Shown piece after piece: positions 7,879 to 16,792 of a stretch of DNA of 47,761 bases (positions are counted from its first letter, which is position 1; each line of letters begins with the position of its first letter). The position numbers and the translations under genes are program-made. The DNA comes from Azoarcus sp. Aa7 (lineage in GTDB: Bacteria; Pseudomonadota; Gammaproteobacteria; Burkholderiales; Rhodocyclaceae): NCBI RefSeq assembly GCF_014822185.1, contig NZ_QVLR01000088.1:1-47761 (forward strand), given 5' to 3'. The notes below the pieces were generated by a model, which saw nothing but the letters and a program-made list of their open reading frames with translations, made no database searches and was not told the origin of the DNA.

Positions 7879-10800
7879 CCACCCGATCCTTTCCGCCCCA
7901 CCCGGCGAAGCGGGATACGCGGAACTCCACTGCCTGAGCAATTTCAGCTTCCAGCGCGGCGCCTCGCACCCCGAGGAACTCGCCGCACGGGCGGCCGTGC
8001 TGGGCTACACCGCGCTGGCCATCACCGACGAGTGCTCGCTCGCCGGCGTCGTGCGCGCACACCAGGAGATCCGGCGCCAGGCGCTGCCGCTGCACCTCAT
8101 CGTCGGCACCGAGATCCGCCTCGCCGACGGCCCCCGCGTCGTCCTGCTCGCCACCGACCGCGCCGCGTACGGCCGGCTCTCGCGCCTCATCAGCCGCGGG
8201 CGGCGTGCCGCCGACAAGGGCGAATATCGCCTGACCCGCGCCGATCTCGCAGACGGCCTGCCGGGCTGCCTCGCCCTGCTCGTGCCGCCCGATGGCGCTC
8301 CGGACCACGCCGCCCTCGTCGCGGACGGCCGCTGGCTAGACGGGCGCTTTCCCGGCTCGGCCTGGCTCGCCGTCGAACTCGCGTACGGACCGGACGATGC
8401 CGGACGGCTCGCGAGCCTGCTCGCGGCCGCCCGTGAAGCCGGCCTCCGTCCCGTCGCGGCCGCGGGCGCACTGATGCACGAGGCCGCACGACGGCCGCTT
8501 GCCGACGTGCTCGCCGCGGTCCGTCTCCATTCCACCGTCGCAGAAGCCGGCTCCCGGCTCGCGGCAAACGCCGAACGCCGCCTGCACGAACGCAGCACCC
8601 TCGCCCGCCGCTACCCGCCGGAACTGCTCGCGGAGACCCTGCGCATCACCGCGCGCTGCCGATTCCGACTCGACGAGCTGCGCTACGAATACCCCGCCGA
8701 GCTGGTCCCGGACGGCGAAACTCCGTCGGGCTGGCTGCGCCGCCTGGTCGAGGACGGCCTGTGCTGGCGCTATCGCCCGGACGGCGACGCCCCCCCGCGG
8801 GTACGCAAACAGATCGAATACGAACTCGCGCTGATCGCCGAACTCGGCTTCGAAGCCTATTTCCTCACCGTACACGACATCGTGCGCTTCGCCCGCAGCC
8901 GCGGAATCCTGTGCCAGGGACGCGGCTCGGCGGCCAACTCGGTCGTGTGCTGGGCACTCGGCATCACCGAAGTCGATCCCCGGCTCGGCATCATGCTGGT
9001 CGAGCGCTTCATCTCGAAGGAGCGCAACGAACCGCCCGACATCGACGTCGATTTCGAGCACGACCGGCGCGAAGAGGTCATCCAGTATCTGTACGCCAAA
9101 TACGGCCGCGAACGGGCCGCGCTCGCGGCCACCGTCATCCGCTACCGCGCACGCAGCGCCCTGCGCGACGTCGGCCGCGCCCTCGGCTTCCCGCTGGCGC
9201 AGATCGAGCGGCTCACGCGCGACCACTTCTGGTTCGACGGCCGCCATATCCTGCCCGAACGCCTGCGCGATGCCGGCCTCGACCCCGACAGCCCGACCGT
9301 CCGGCGGTTCGCCGCCCTCACCGAGGAACTGATCGGTTTTCCGCGCCACCTCTCGCAGCATGTCGGCGGCTTCGTCATCGCCCGCGGCCGCCTCGACGAA
9401 CTGGTGCCGATCGAGAACGCCGCGATGCCCGAACGCACCGTGATCCAGTGGGACAAGGACGACCTCGACGCCCTCGGGCTGCTCAAGGTCGACGTCCTCG
9501 CCCTCGGCATGCTATCGGCCCTGCGCCGCGGCCTCGCGCTGATGTCCGCACGGCACGGGCGGGAGTTCACCCTCGCCGACATCCCGCGCGAAATCGATGC
9601 CGTGTACGACATGCTGTCCGCGGCCGACTCCGTCGGCGTCTTCCAGGTCGAATCGCGCGCCCAGATGACCATGCTGCCGCGCCTCAGGCCCCGCCGCTTC
9701 TACGATCTCGTCGTCGAAGTCGCGATCGTGCGCCCCGGGCCGATCCAGGGCGGCATGGTCCATCCCTACCTCGAAGCCCGCGCCCGCAAGGAGCGCGGCG
9801 AAGAAATCGACTATCCGCGCCCGGAACGCCGCGATCCCGGCGCACCGCAGGACGACGGCGTGCGCCAGGTGCTCGAACGCACGCTGGGCGTACCGATCTT
9901 CCAGGAACAGGTCATGCAGCTCGCCGTGGTCGCGGCCGGCTTCACCCCCGGCGATGCCGACCAGCTGCGCCGTGCGATGGGCGCCTGGCGCCGCCAGGGC
10001 GAGCTCGAACGCTACCGCGCGCAACTGCTTGCCGGCATGGCCGATCGCGGCTACCGGGCCGAGTTCGCCGAACGCCTGTGCAACCAGATCGAAGGTTTCG
10101 GCAGCTACGGCTTTCCCGAATCGCACGCCGCGAGCTTCGCGCTGCTGGTGTATTTCTCCGCCTGGATCAAGCGCTTCGAACCCGCCGTCTTCCTGTGTGC
10201 GCTGCTCAACAGCCAGCCGATGGGGTTTTATTCCCCTTCGCAGCTGATCCAGGACGCCCGCCAGCACGGCGTGACGATACGCGGGACCGACGTGCGCGCC
10301 AGCGACTGGGACTGCACGCTCGAACGCCAGGACGGCACGAACCTGCCCGCGGCGCGCCTGGGACTGCGCATGATCAAGGGGTTCAACGCCGACGCCGCGG
10401 CACGGATCGCCGCGGCACGCAGCATGCACCCCTTCGCCGGAGTGGACGATCTCGCGCTGCGCGCCGCGCTCGATGCCCGCGAACTCAGGCTGCTCGCCAC
10501 CGCCGGCGCGCTGGCCGGGCTCGCCGGCCATCGCCGCCAGGCGCTCTGGCAGGCCGCCGGCGGCCAGCCGGCGGAAGGCGTGCTGCATGGCGCGCCGGTG
10601 CTGGAGAGCGCCGCCGCAATTGCGCCGCCGAGCGAGGCGCAGGAACTGGTTGCCGACTACGCCCGGCTGGGCTTCACGCTCGGTCGCCATCCCATCGCGC
10701 TGCTGCGCGAGCGCCTCAGCGCGATGCGCTTCCTCACCGCCGCGGAAATCTCCGCCTGCCCCGACCGCAAGCTCGCCCGGGCCGCCGGCATCGTGACCTG

Positions 10801-11050
10801 CCGCCAGCGGCCGGGCACCGCGAAGGGAACGCTGTTCATGACCATCGAGGATGAAACGGGGCTCGCCAACGTGATCGTCCGGCCCGAACTCATCGAACGC
10901 CAGCGCCGGGAGCTGCTCGGCGCGCGCCTGCTGGGAGTGTTTGGCCAGATCAGCCGCCAGGGCGATGTCACGCACCTGCTGGCGAGCCGCGTCGTCGACC
11001 ATTCCGCGCTGCTCGGCGCACTCGACGCACAAAGCCGAGACTTCCACTGA
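7871..11050 (+). CDS. dnaE2: Error-prone DNA polymerase III alpha subunit DnaE2 (ImuC)
   Basis: The 1059-residue C-family polymerase performs translesion synthesis in the ImuA-ImuB-DnaE2 mutasome after DNA damage. An N-terminal PHP domain starts at once (YAELHCLSNFSFQRGAS, then LAITDECSLAGVV). The polymerase core shows CQGRGSAANS and the metal-binding PDIDVDFEHDRR motif at residues 389-400. An OB-type domain lies near the C-terminus (GIVTCRQRPGTAKGTLFMTIEDE, split here from its flanks). The length is typical of DnaE2, about 100 residues shorter than replicative DnaE. The only reasonable start is the ATG at 7871, which lies inside the LexA box and has no ribosome binding site. This suggests a leaderless message. 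The gene is convergent with the GGDEF gene 43 bases downstream. Confidence 0.93.
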   Translation: MYSHPILSAPPGEAGYAELHCLSNFSFQRGASHPEELAARAAVLGYTALAITDECSLAGVVRAHQEIRRQALPLHLIVGTEIRLADGPRVVLLATDRAAYGRLSRLISRGRRAADKGEYRLTRADLADGLPGCLALLVPPDGAPDHAALVADGRWLDGRFPGSAWLAVELAYGPDDAGRLASLLAAAREAGLRPVAAAGALMHEAARRPLADVLAAVRLHSTVAEAGSRLAANAERRLHERSTLARRYPPELLAETLRITARCRFRLDELRYEYPAELVPDGETPSGWLRRLVEDGLCWRYRPDGDAPPRVRKQIEYELALIAELGFEAYFLTVHDIVRFARSRGILCQGRGSAANSVVCWALGITEVDPRLGIMLVERFISKERNEPPDIDVDFEHDRREEVIQYLYAKYGRERAALAATVIRYRARSALRDVGRALGFPLAQIERLTRDHFWFDGRHILPERLRDAGLDPDSPTVRRFAALTEELIGFPRHLSQHVGGFVIARGRLDELVPIENAAMPERTVIQWDKDDLDALGLLKVDVLALGMLSALRRGLALMSARHGREFTLADIPREIDAVYDMLSAADSVGVFQVESRAQMTMLPRLRPRRFYDLVVEVAIVRPGPIQGGMVHPYLEARARKERGEEIDYPRPERRDPGAPQDDGVRQVLERTLGVPIFQEQVMQLAVVAAGFTPGDADQLRRAMGAWRRQGELERYRAQLLAGMADRGYRAEFAERLCNQIEGFGSYGFPESHAASFALLVYFSAWIKRFEPAVFLCALLNSQPMGFYSPSQLIQDARQHGVTIRGTDVRASDWDCTLERQDGTNLPAARLGLRMIKGFNADAAARIAAARSMHPFAGVDDLALRAALDARELRLLATAGALAGLAGHRRQALWQAAGGQPAEGVLHGAPVLESAAAIAPPSEAQELVADYARLGFTLGRHPIALLRERLSAMRFLTAAEISACPDRKLARAAGIVTCRQRPGTAKGTLFMTIEDETGLANVIVRPELIERQRRELLGARLLGVFGQISRQGDVTHLLASRVVDHSALLGALDAQSRDFH

Positions 11051-11093
11051 AGACTGCACGCGGTGCCGCCGCGCGCCGCCGCCCTTGGCGCCC

Positions 11094-12335
11094 TTACTGC
11101 ACGTCGCCCGGCGGCTCCTTGCGCAAACAATCCGTAACCGCCACCACGCAGTTGCGCCCCAGGCTCTTAGCCCGGTAAAGCGCCGCATCCGCTGCCGCCA
11201 GCAACTGCTCCAGCTCGTCGCCGGGTTCGAACGCCGCGAAGCCGATACTCACCGTGACACCGATGGGCGTGCCGTCCGCCCCCGCGATTTCGATGGCCGC
11301 GATCTGCTGTCGCAAACGGTCCGCAAGTTCGCGAGCCCCCTCAGGCAACGTCCCCGGCAGCACGATCACGAACTCCTCGCCGCCATAGCGCCCGACGATG
11401 TCGATCTCGCGCACGCTCCCGGCGCAGGTTTGCGCGACCATCCTGATCGCCTGGTCGCCCACGGCATGCCCGTGTTCGTCGTTGATTGTCTTGAAATAAT
11501 CGATGTCCACCATCAGCAGGGCCAGGGGCTGGCCGAATCGCTCGGCCCGCCGCCGCTCCTGCTCGGCGCGCTCGATCAGATGGCGGCGATTCGCGATGCC
11601 CGTCAGCGCGTCGACCTGCGCAAGCTGGCGCAGATCATCCTCGCGCCCCTTGCGCTCGGTGATGTCCTCGCGCACCGCGACGAAATGCGACACCCGGCCG
11701 AAGCGGTCCCGCAGCGGCGAGATCGCCATGTTCTCCCAGTATTCCTCGCCGCTCTTCCTGCGGTTGCACACCTCGCCCCGCCATACGCTACCGGACAGGA
11801 TCGTCTGCCACAGGTCGGCATAGACCTCGCTGCGCGTATGCCCGGCACCGAACATCGCCGGACTGCGTCCAAGGATCTCGCTGCGCGAATACCCCGAAGT
11901 CTTCAGGAAGGCCTCGTTCACGTATTCGATCCGGCCACGGTTGTTGGTGATCATGATCGCGGCCGGAGCGTGATCGACTGCCGCCTTGTAGGTTTCCAGC
12001 GCGTACTCGCTGACCGGGAACTCCACATGACTGAAATCCGGGATTTCGCCAGCGGAAAAGTCGACAGGAGGGGGGAAGATCGTTCCCGGCTCATCGGAGC
12101 CGATGTGCGGCGGCGCACCGGCGGTGCGCAACAGGGGCCACACTGCCCACGCGACGACTACCGCGAGCAGCACCATGGATACGCCGAGGAAAGGAACAAA
12201 GATGTTGCCTCCCGCCTCGGCATTGCCGAAACCGTCGGCTGCGAACACTCCATCCAGCATCCAGAGCCCTACCGCCGTAAGCAACACGAACGCCACCACC
12301 AGGAAGATCGTCAATGACTTGCGGGGGAAAGCCAT
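11094..12335 (-). CDS. PAS-GGDEF diguanylate cyclase, membrane-bound
   Basis: The 413-residue inner-membrane protein probably makes cyclic di-GMP from GTP. Two N-terminal membrane helices (about 8-30 and 45-70) are followed by a PAS/PAC sensor domain (about 112-228) and a GGDEF domain (about 240-400). The active-site loop is GGEEF at 318-322, an accepted active variant. An inhibitory I-site RxxD (R309-E-I-D312) lies five residues before it, so product feedback inhibition is expected. VDALTGIANRR and MVDIDYFKTIND are further conserved blocks. The ATG at 12335 (MAFPRKSL) is preferred over one 78 bases upstream because it directly precedes the first helix and has AAGGG close upstream. It is divergent from pabB. 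The PAS ligand is not evident. Confidence 0.9.
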   Translation of the reverse strand: MAFPRKSLTIFLVVAFVLLTAVGLWMLDGVFAADGFGNAEAGGNIFVPFLGVSMVLLAVVVAWAVWPLLRTAGAPPHIGSDEPGTIFPPPVDFSAGEIPDFSHVEFPVSEYALETYKAAVDHAPAAIMITNNRGRIEYVNEAFLKTSGYSRSEILGRSPAMFGAGHTRSEVYADLWQTILSGSVWRGEVCNRRKSGEEYWENMAISPLRDRFGRVSHFVAVREDITERKGREDDLRQLAQVDALTGIANRRHLIERAEQERRRAERFGQPLALLMVDIDYFKTINDEHGHAVGDQAIRMVAQTCAGSVREIDIVGRYGGEEFVIVLPGTLPEGARELADRLRQQIAAIEIAGADGTPIGVTVSIGFAAFEPGDELEQLLAAADAALYRAKSLGRNCVVAVTDCLRKEPPGDVQ

Positions 12336-12411
12336 CAGCCCTTGAAACCCGGTAAACGAGGAGAATCCGTGCGCATACCGCAATGATAGTAGATACACCG
12401 GCAGCAATGCC

Positions 12412-12424
12412 AAATAAATTATTT
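12412..12424. promoter_or_regulatory. A+T-only palindrome in the GGDEF-pabB divergent region
   Basis: AAATAA-A-TTATTT is a short perfect inverted repeat in an otherwise G+C-rich 228-base divergent spacer. It could be a promoter or UP-like element for the GGDEF gene. No regulator can be assigned. Confidence 0.3.
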
Positions 12425-12563
12425 ATCGACATCGAACGGGGACTTTGACCCGCGCCCGCACCCAATGTGGGGCAAAAACCGCCATGCGCGACCGGAAGCG
12501 CCGTTGCGCTAACATGCTCGTCCCCCTCCCCGCTTCCCGACCTCGGCCGCAGCCCCCGCAACG

Positions 12564-14348
12564 ATGATCGACTCCGCGCACGAATTCGCCCTGTTCGACG
12601 ACAACCAGCACGGCCACGGCGACCTGCTCCTGTCCGGGCCGGAGGAGACCGTCCGCTGCATGGGCGCAGGCGAGCTCGACGCCGCGTTCGACGCCATCGA
12701 GCGTGCTCGCCGGCGCGGGAAATGGGTGGCGCTTGCTGCCTCCTACGAACTGGGGCACGCGCTCGAGCCCCGTCTGCGCAAGTTGCTGCGCGACGACGGG
12801 GCCCCGCTCCTGACGGCATGGGTGTATGGCCGGGCCGAACGGCTTTCCCCGGCCGAAACCGACGGGCGCATCGCCGCAGCACTGGCCCGGTGCGACGAGC
12901 ACGCGCGGCTTGGCGGCGTGATGGACCTGCAGCGCGAAATCGCGGAGGATGACTACTGCCGCGCCGTCGAACGCATCCGCGACTACATCGCCGCCGGCGA
13001 CTGCTACCAGGTGAACTTCACCTTCGCGCTGCACGGACGGCTCTACGGCTCCCCTCTGGCCCTTTACCGCGCCTTGCGCGCGGCGCAGCCGGTACGGCAC
13101 GGGGCGCTGATCCGCCACACCGACGGCGCAATACTCTCGCGCTCGCCCGAGCTGTTCGTGGAGCGCCGCGGCGATCGCCTGAGCTGCCGTCCGATGAAGG
13201 GCACCGCAGCGCGGGACAGCGATCCCGCGGCACTCGCGTCGTCGGAGAAGAATCGCGCCGAGAACATCATGATCGTGGACCTGATCCGCAACGACCTGGG
13301 CCGTCTCGCGCCCAGCGGCGGCGTGCGGGTCGAACGGCTGTGCGAGATCGAACCCTATCCAAGCGTGTGGCAGATGACTTCGACGGTCGTCGCCGAACCC
13401 GTTACGGCGAGCCTCGCGCAGGTGTTCCGCGCGCTGTTTCCCTGCGGCTCGGTCACCGGCGCCCCGAAGATCCGCGCCATGCAGATCATCCACGAACTCG
13501 AGACCGCGCCGCGCGGCATCTATTGCGGCGCGCTGGGATGGATCGCGCCCGACGGCGACTTCCGCTTCAGCGTGCCGATCCGCACGCTGGAGATCGGGCG
13601 TGACGGCCATGCGCGGCTTGGTCTGGGCAGCGGCGTCGTTGCCGATTCGGAGCCGGCCGCCGAATCAGCCGAGTCGCTGCTCAAGGGCCGTTTCCTGACC
13701 GATCTCCAGCCGGCATTCGGCCTCATCGAAACGCTACGCTGCGAACCGGGTGCCGCCGAGCCCTATCCACTGCTGGCGCGCCACTTCGGGCGACTCGCCC
13801 GATCCGCCGCCGCATTCGGCTTCGCGCTGGACGTCGACGCGATCCAGCGCGCGCTGATCGACAAGGCGAAGGAGCTGAGCGGGCCGCAGCGCGTGCGTGT
13901 CGAGCTTGCTGCCGACGGCAGTTTTGCGCTATCGGCCGGCGCCCTCGAAGACGGCGCGGCGGCGACACCGACCGTCATCGTTTCGCAGCACACGATATCG
14001 AGCGGGGATCCCCTGCTGCAGCACAAGACGACCGCGCGCGAGCTTTACGATGCGGAACTGCGCGGCGCAATGGCGCACGGGCACTTCGACGCGCTGTTCT
14101 TCAACGAACGCGACGAACTTGCGGAAGGCGCCCGCACCAATGTGTATCTGGACCTCGGCGAAGACTGCCTGCTGACGCCGCCGCTGCACTGCGGCGTGCT
14201 GGACGGGGTGTATCGACGCAAACTACTCGACGAGGGGAAGGCACGCGAGCGATGCCTGACCCGGGCGGACCTGTCACGCGCCCGGGCAGTCCTGTTGTCG
14301 AATGCGGCCCGCGGCCTGTTTCGCGTCGAGTTGGCTGACACGCCCTAA
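12564..14348 (+). CDS. pabB: Fused aminodeoxychorismate synthase component I and aminodeoxychorismate lyase (PabB-PabC)
   Basis: The 594-residue bifunctional enzyme acts in para-aminobenzoate (folate) synthesis. Residues 1-380 are the chorismate-binding PabB part, with PMKGTAARDSD (K212, the lysine of the PIKGT motif), SEKNRAENIMIVDLIRNDLG and GSVTGAPKIRAMQIIHELE. Residues about 385-594 are a class IV PLP-dependent lyase (PabC type) starting GLIETLRC, with HKTTARELYD (K488, the likely PLP lysine) and EGARTNVYL. The fusion would make aminodeoxychorismate and release pyruvate to give PABA in one polypeptide; a separate PabA supplies ammonia. The ATG at 12564 has no good ribosome binding site, so the start is moderately certain. 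The stop overlaps the stop of the convergent small gene. Confidence 0.92.
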   Translation: MIDSAHEFALFDDNQHGHGDLLLSGPEETVRCMGAGELDAAFDAIERARRRGKWVALAASYELGHALEPRLRKLLRDDGAPLLTAWVYGRAERLSPAETDGRIAAALARCDEHARLGGVMDLQREIAEDDYCRAVERIRDYIAAGDCYQVNFTFALHGRLYGSPLALYRALRAAQPVRHGALIRHTDGAILSRSPELFVERRGDRLSCRPMKGTAARDSDPAALASSEKNRAENIMIVDLIRNDLGRLAPSGGVRVERLCEIEPYPSVWQMTSTVVAEPVTASLAQVFRALFPCGSVTGAPKIRAMQIIHELETAPRGIYCGALGWIAPDGDFRFSVPIRTLEIGRDGHARLGLGSGVVADSEPAAESAESLLKGRFLTDLQPAFGLIETLRCEPGAAEPYPLLARHFGRLARSAAAFGFALDVDAIQRALIDKAKELSGPQRVRVELAADGSFALSAGALEDGAAATPTVIVSQHTISSGDPLLQHKTTARELYDAELRGAMAHGHFDALFFNERDELAEGARTNVYLDLGEDCLLTPPLHCGVLDGVYRRKLLDEGKARERCLTRADLSRARAVLLSNAARGLFRVELADTP

Positions 14349-14707
14349 TGTGTGGCGCAGCGCCGGTTTGCGCAGTTGCAGGGCAGGAGCCGCTGTCCAT
14401 CGTCGGTACACATGCAATAGTGATTCCCCGTGCCGACGTCAGGCATGCCGGTCGGCTCGCCCGGCTCGAAGTCCTCGATGCGCAACAGCTTGAGAAAATG
14501 CAGTGCTGCGCTCAGGCCGTGGAATACCGTCAGTTCGCCCGAACCGGCGCACAGCCAGCGCCCGTCCATTGAAATCGCATAGCACGTGCCGTCCCGCGGA
14601 CCGACCGCGTGCACCTTGATCTTGCTTCGTTCCCGACGCCAGTCGGGGGCCACCGCAAGCTCCAGCCAGCTTGCGACCTTGCCTTGAATCGCCGTTGCAG
14701 CATCCAT
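14345..14707 (-). CDS. Small Cys-rich protein of unknown function
   Basis: I do not recognise this 120-residue protein. It has no signal peptide or membrane segment. The first two thirds look like a compact globular domain (WLELAVAPDWRRE, TCYAISMDGRWLCAG, FHGLSAALHFLKLL). The tail carries a cysteine cluster, CMCTDDGQRLLPCNCANRRC, with C-x-C, C-x-C and a final C, which could bind a metal or Fe-S cluster. The ATG at 14707 is well supported by an AGGAGGGAG ribosome binding site. The gene is convergent with pabB and the two stop codons overlap. It may be transcribed from the 249-base spacer shared with metY. A real gene is likely because of the strong SD; the function is open. Confidence 0.72.
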   Translation of the reverse strand: MDAATAIQGKVASWLELAVAPDWRRERSKIKVHAVGPRDGTCYAISMDGRWLCAGSGELTVFHGLSAALHFLKLLRIEDFEPGEPTGMPDVGTGNHYCMCTDDGQRLLPCNCANRRCATH

Positions 14708-14956
14708 TGATCTCCCTCCTTGTTTCCTTGTACATCCGGGTTGTTGCAGCCCGGTGAAATCGTTATTTTCGACAGCTTTTCATATTAGAAATATCCAACA
14801 TAGGCGCTCAACAGGACGATTGCAACATATTCATACCGACTTACTCGATTCGGGCATGGTCATAAGCATTTCAGAAATCCGTCTTCTTCAAGTCTCACAC
14901 GCTGGCTATACTTTTCGGTCTGCAACCGAACCTCGCCAACCATCCGGGATGAACGC
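14708..14956. other. Divergent spacer between the Cys-rich gene and metY
   Basis: The stretch 14750-14930 is markedly A+T-richer than its surroundings and presumably holds promoters in both directions. A TATACT hexamer at 14907-14912 is a plausible -10 element for metY, with only a weak -35 match (TCTTCA, 14885-14890). I see no SAM riboswitch-like fold or MetR-type site. Confidence 0.45.
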
Positions 14957-16228
14957 ATGAAACTCGAAACGCTTGCCGTGCACGGCGGTTACTCGCCCGA
15001 TCCGACCACCAAGGCGGTGGCGGTACCGATCTACCAGACGACGTCCTACGCATTCGACGACACGCAGCACGGGGCAGACCTGTTCGACCTGAAGGTGCAG
15101 GGCAACATCTACACCCGCATCATGAATCCGACCCAGGACGTGCTGGAAAAGCGTGTCGCGGCGATGGAAGGCGGCATTGCGGCGCTGGCGATGGCTTCGG
15201 GCATGGCCGCGATCACCGCATCGATCCAGACGATCGCCGAAGCCGGCGACAACATCGTCACCTCCAGCACCCTGTATGGCGGCACCTACAACCTGTTCGC
15301 GCACACCCTGCCGCAGTACGGCATCGAGGTGCGCTTCGCGGACTACCGCGATCCCGACGCCTTCGAGCGCCTGATCGACGCCCGCACCAAGGCGGTGTTT
15401 TGCGAATCGGTCGGCAACCCGCTCGGCAACATCACCGACTTCGAGAAACTCGCCGAAGTCGCGCACCGCCATGGGGTGCCGATGATCGTCGACAATACAG
15501 TGCCCTCGCCCTACCTGTGTCGTCCGTTCGAGCACGGCGCCGACATCGTCGTGCATGCGCTGACCAAGTACCTCGGCGGTCACGGCAATTCGATCGGCGG
15601 CATCATCGTCGATTCGGGCAAGTTCCCGTGGGCCGAACAGAAGGAGCGCTTCAAGCGCCTGAACGAGCCCGACGTGTCGTACCACGGCGTCGTCTACACC
15701 GAGGCGCTGGGACCGGCCGCCTACATCGCGCGTGCGCGCGTGGTGCCGCTGCGCAACATGGGCGCTGCGATCTCGCCGTTCAACGCCTTCCTGATCCTGC
15801 AGGGGATCGAGACGCTGGCGCTGCGCATGGACCGCATCTGCGAGAACGCCGTGAAGATCGCACGCCATCTCACCAATCACCCGAAGGTGAGCTGGGTGAA
15901 CTACGCGGGACTGGAGGAGCACAAGGACTACCCGCTGGTGCAGCGTTACATGGGCGGCCGCGCCTCGGGCATCCTGAACTTCGGCGTGAAGGGCGGCCGC
16001 GCGGGCGGCGGTCGCTTCCAGGACGCGCTGAAGCTGGTGACGCGCCTCGTGAACATCGGCGACTGCAAGTCGCTCGCCTGCCACCCGGCCTCGACGACGC
16101 ACCGCCAGCTCTCGCCCGAGGAACTGGTACGCGCTGGCGTCACCGAAGACATGATCCGCCTGTCGGTCGGCATCGAGCATGTCGACGACCTGATCGCGGA
16201 TCTGGATCAGGCACTCGCTGCGGCCTGA
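14957..16228 (+). CDS. metY: O-acetylhomoserine sulfhydrylase (homocysteine synthase)
   Basis: The 423-residue cytoplasmic PLP enzyme of the Cys/Met metabolism family converts O-acetyl-L-homoserine and sulfide to L-homocysteine in methionine synthesis. It opens with the typical LETLAVHGGYSPDPTTKAVA, followed by PIYQTTSYAF and YTRIMNPTQDVLEKRVAAMEGG. The PLP-binding lysine is K204 in HALTKYLGGHGN. CHPASTTHRQL and RLSVGIEHVDDL close the fold. Length and motifs favour MetY over cystathionine gamma-synthase, which is about 40 residues shorter; a cystathionine gamma-lyase activity is less likely. The ATG at 14957 has only a weak GGGA upstream. A G+C-rich hairpin follows the stop. The gene is monocistronic. 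Confidence 0.92.
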   Translation: MKLETLAVHGGYSPDPTTKAVAVPIYQTTSYAFDDTQHGADLFDLKVQGNIYTRIMNPTQDVLEKRVAAMEGGIAALAMASGMAAITASIQTIAEAGDNIVTSSTLYGGTYNLFAHTLPQYGIEVRFADYRDPDAFERLIDARTKAVFCESVGNPLGNITDFEKLAEVAHRHGVPMIVDNTVPSPYLCRPFEHGADIVVHALTKYLGGHGNSIGGIIVDSGKFPWAEQKERFKRLNEPDVSYHGVVYTEALGPAAYIARARVVPLRNMGAAISPFNAFLILQGIETLALRMDRICENAVKIARHLTNHPKVSWVNYAGLEEHKDYPLVQRYMGGRASGILNFGVKGGRAGGGRFQDALKLVTRLVNIGDCKSLACHPASTTHRQLSPEELVRAGVTEDMIRLSVGIEHVDDLIADLDQALAAA

Positions 16229-16237
16229 TCGTCCGAC

Positions 16238-16257
16238 GCTCCGGCCACGGCCGGAGC
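16238..16257 (+). terminator. Hairpin after metY
   Basis: GCTCCGGCC-AC-GGCCGGAGC is a perfect 9-bp stem ten bases after the metY stop. It lacks a T-tract, so it may pause polymerase or stabilise the mRNA end rather than act as a strong intrinsic terminator. Confidence 0.5.
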
Positions 16258-16280
16258 CAATCGCACGACTCGGGTGGAGC

Positions 16281-16368
16281 GGGGAAGCGTAGCGCCTCCC
16301 GTCAATCCAGGCGCCGAACTCCAGTCGACCGCCGCGTGGCGGGAGGCGCTTCGCTTTCCCGCCCTACG
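16281..16368. repeat. REP-like palindromic repeat pair, locus 1
   Basis: GGGGAAGCGTAGCGCCTCCC (16281-16300) and GGGAGGCGCTTCGCTTTCCC (16341-16360) form an imperfect inverted repeat with 18 of 20 bases paired. The right unit continues into CGCCCTACG. The same sequence family recurs at 22853-23019, so this is an interspersed intergenic repeat. Confidence 0.75.
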
Positions 16369-16452
16369 AATCCGGCCAACCGATCAGCATCATGGCACCG
16401 CGCCGATTGCGTTCGTGCGATCGCCCCGCCGACTCTGGCGGCGCTTCGCTTT

Positions 16453-16749
16453 TCAGCTTCCCGCCGCGGCCTGGTCGATGAAGCGGGCGAGCGCGATGTC
16501 GCGCTCGCTCAGCCCGCCGGCGTCGTGCGTCGACAGGGTGATGACGACGCGGTTATACACGTTGAACCATTCCGGGTGATGGTCCATCTTTTCCGCCTTC
16601 AGGGCGACACGCGTCATGAAGGCGAAAGCGGCGTTGAAGTCCTTGAAGCGGATGCTGCGCGTGATCGCATCGCGTCCGGGCACGAGCGCCCAGTCGGGTA
16701 GCGTAGCGAGCACGGCAGCACGTTCGTCGTCACCGAGTTTCGGAATCAT
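16453..16749 (-). CDS. phhB: 4a-hydroxytetrahydrobiopterin dehydratase (pterin carbinolamine dehydratase)
   Basis: The 98-residue cytoplasmic protein matches the PCD/DCoH family, which dehydrates 4a-hydroxytetrahydropterin, classically to recycle the cofactor of phenylalanine hydroxylase. The family signature is clear: [20 protein letters not shown] followed by [14 protein letters not shown] and [14 protein letters not shown]. The paired histidines and HPEW segment form the pterin site. The frame is open nine codons further upstream, but the ATG at 16749 has GGAG at a good distance and fits the family N-terminus. No phhA (phenylalanine hydroxylase) is nearby, so the pterin-dependent partner must be elsewhere. 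Its stop is followed by the end of the DUF748 gene 44 bases upstream on the same strand, so co-transcription is possible. Confidence 0.9.
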   Translation of the reverse strand: MIPKLGDDERAAVLATLPDWALVPGRDAITRSIRFKDFNAAFAFMTRVALKAEKMDHHPEWFNVYNRVVITLSTHDAGGLSERDIALARFIDQAAAGS

Positions 16750-16792
16750 GATCGTCTCCGGTTGATGAGCACGCACGGGTGCCGCAGCCCCG

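Noticed and set aside
7712-8308. A longer N-terminus for the hybrid kinase
   Set aside because: It would overlap dnaE2 and its promoter by over 400 bases and adds residues without domain features. The ATG at 7711 directly precedes the first membrane helix.
14708-14956. SAM-type riboswitch ahead of metY
   Set aside because: No paired helices or conserved core of a SAM riboswitch class could be recognised by eye.
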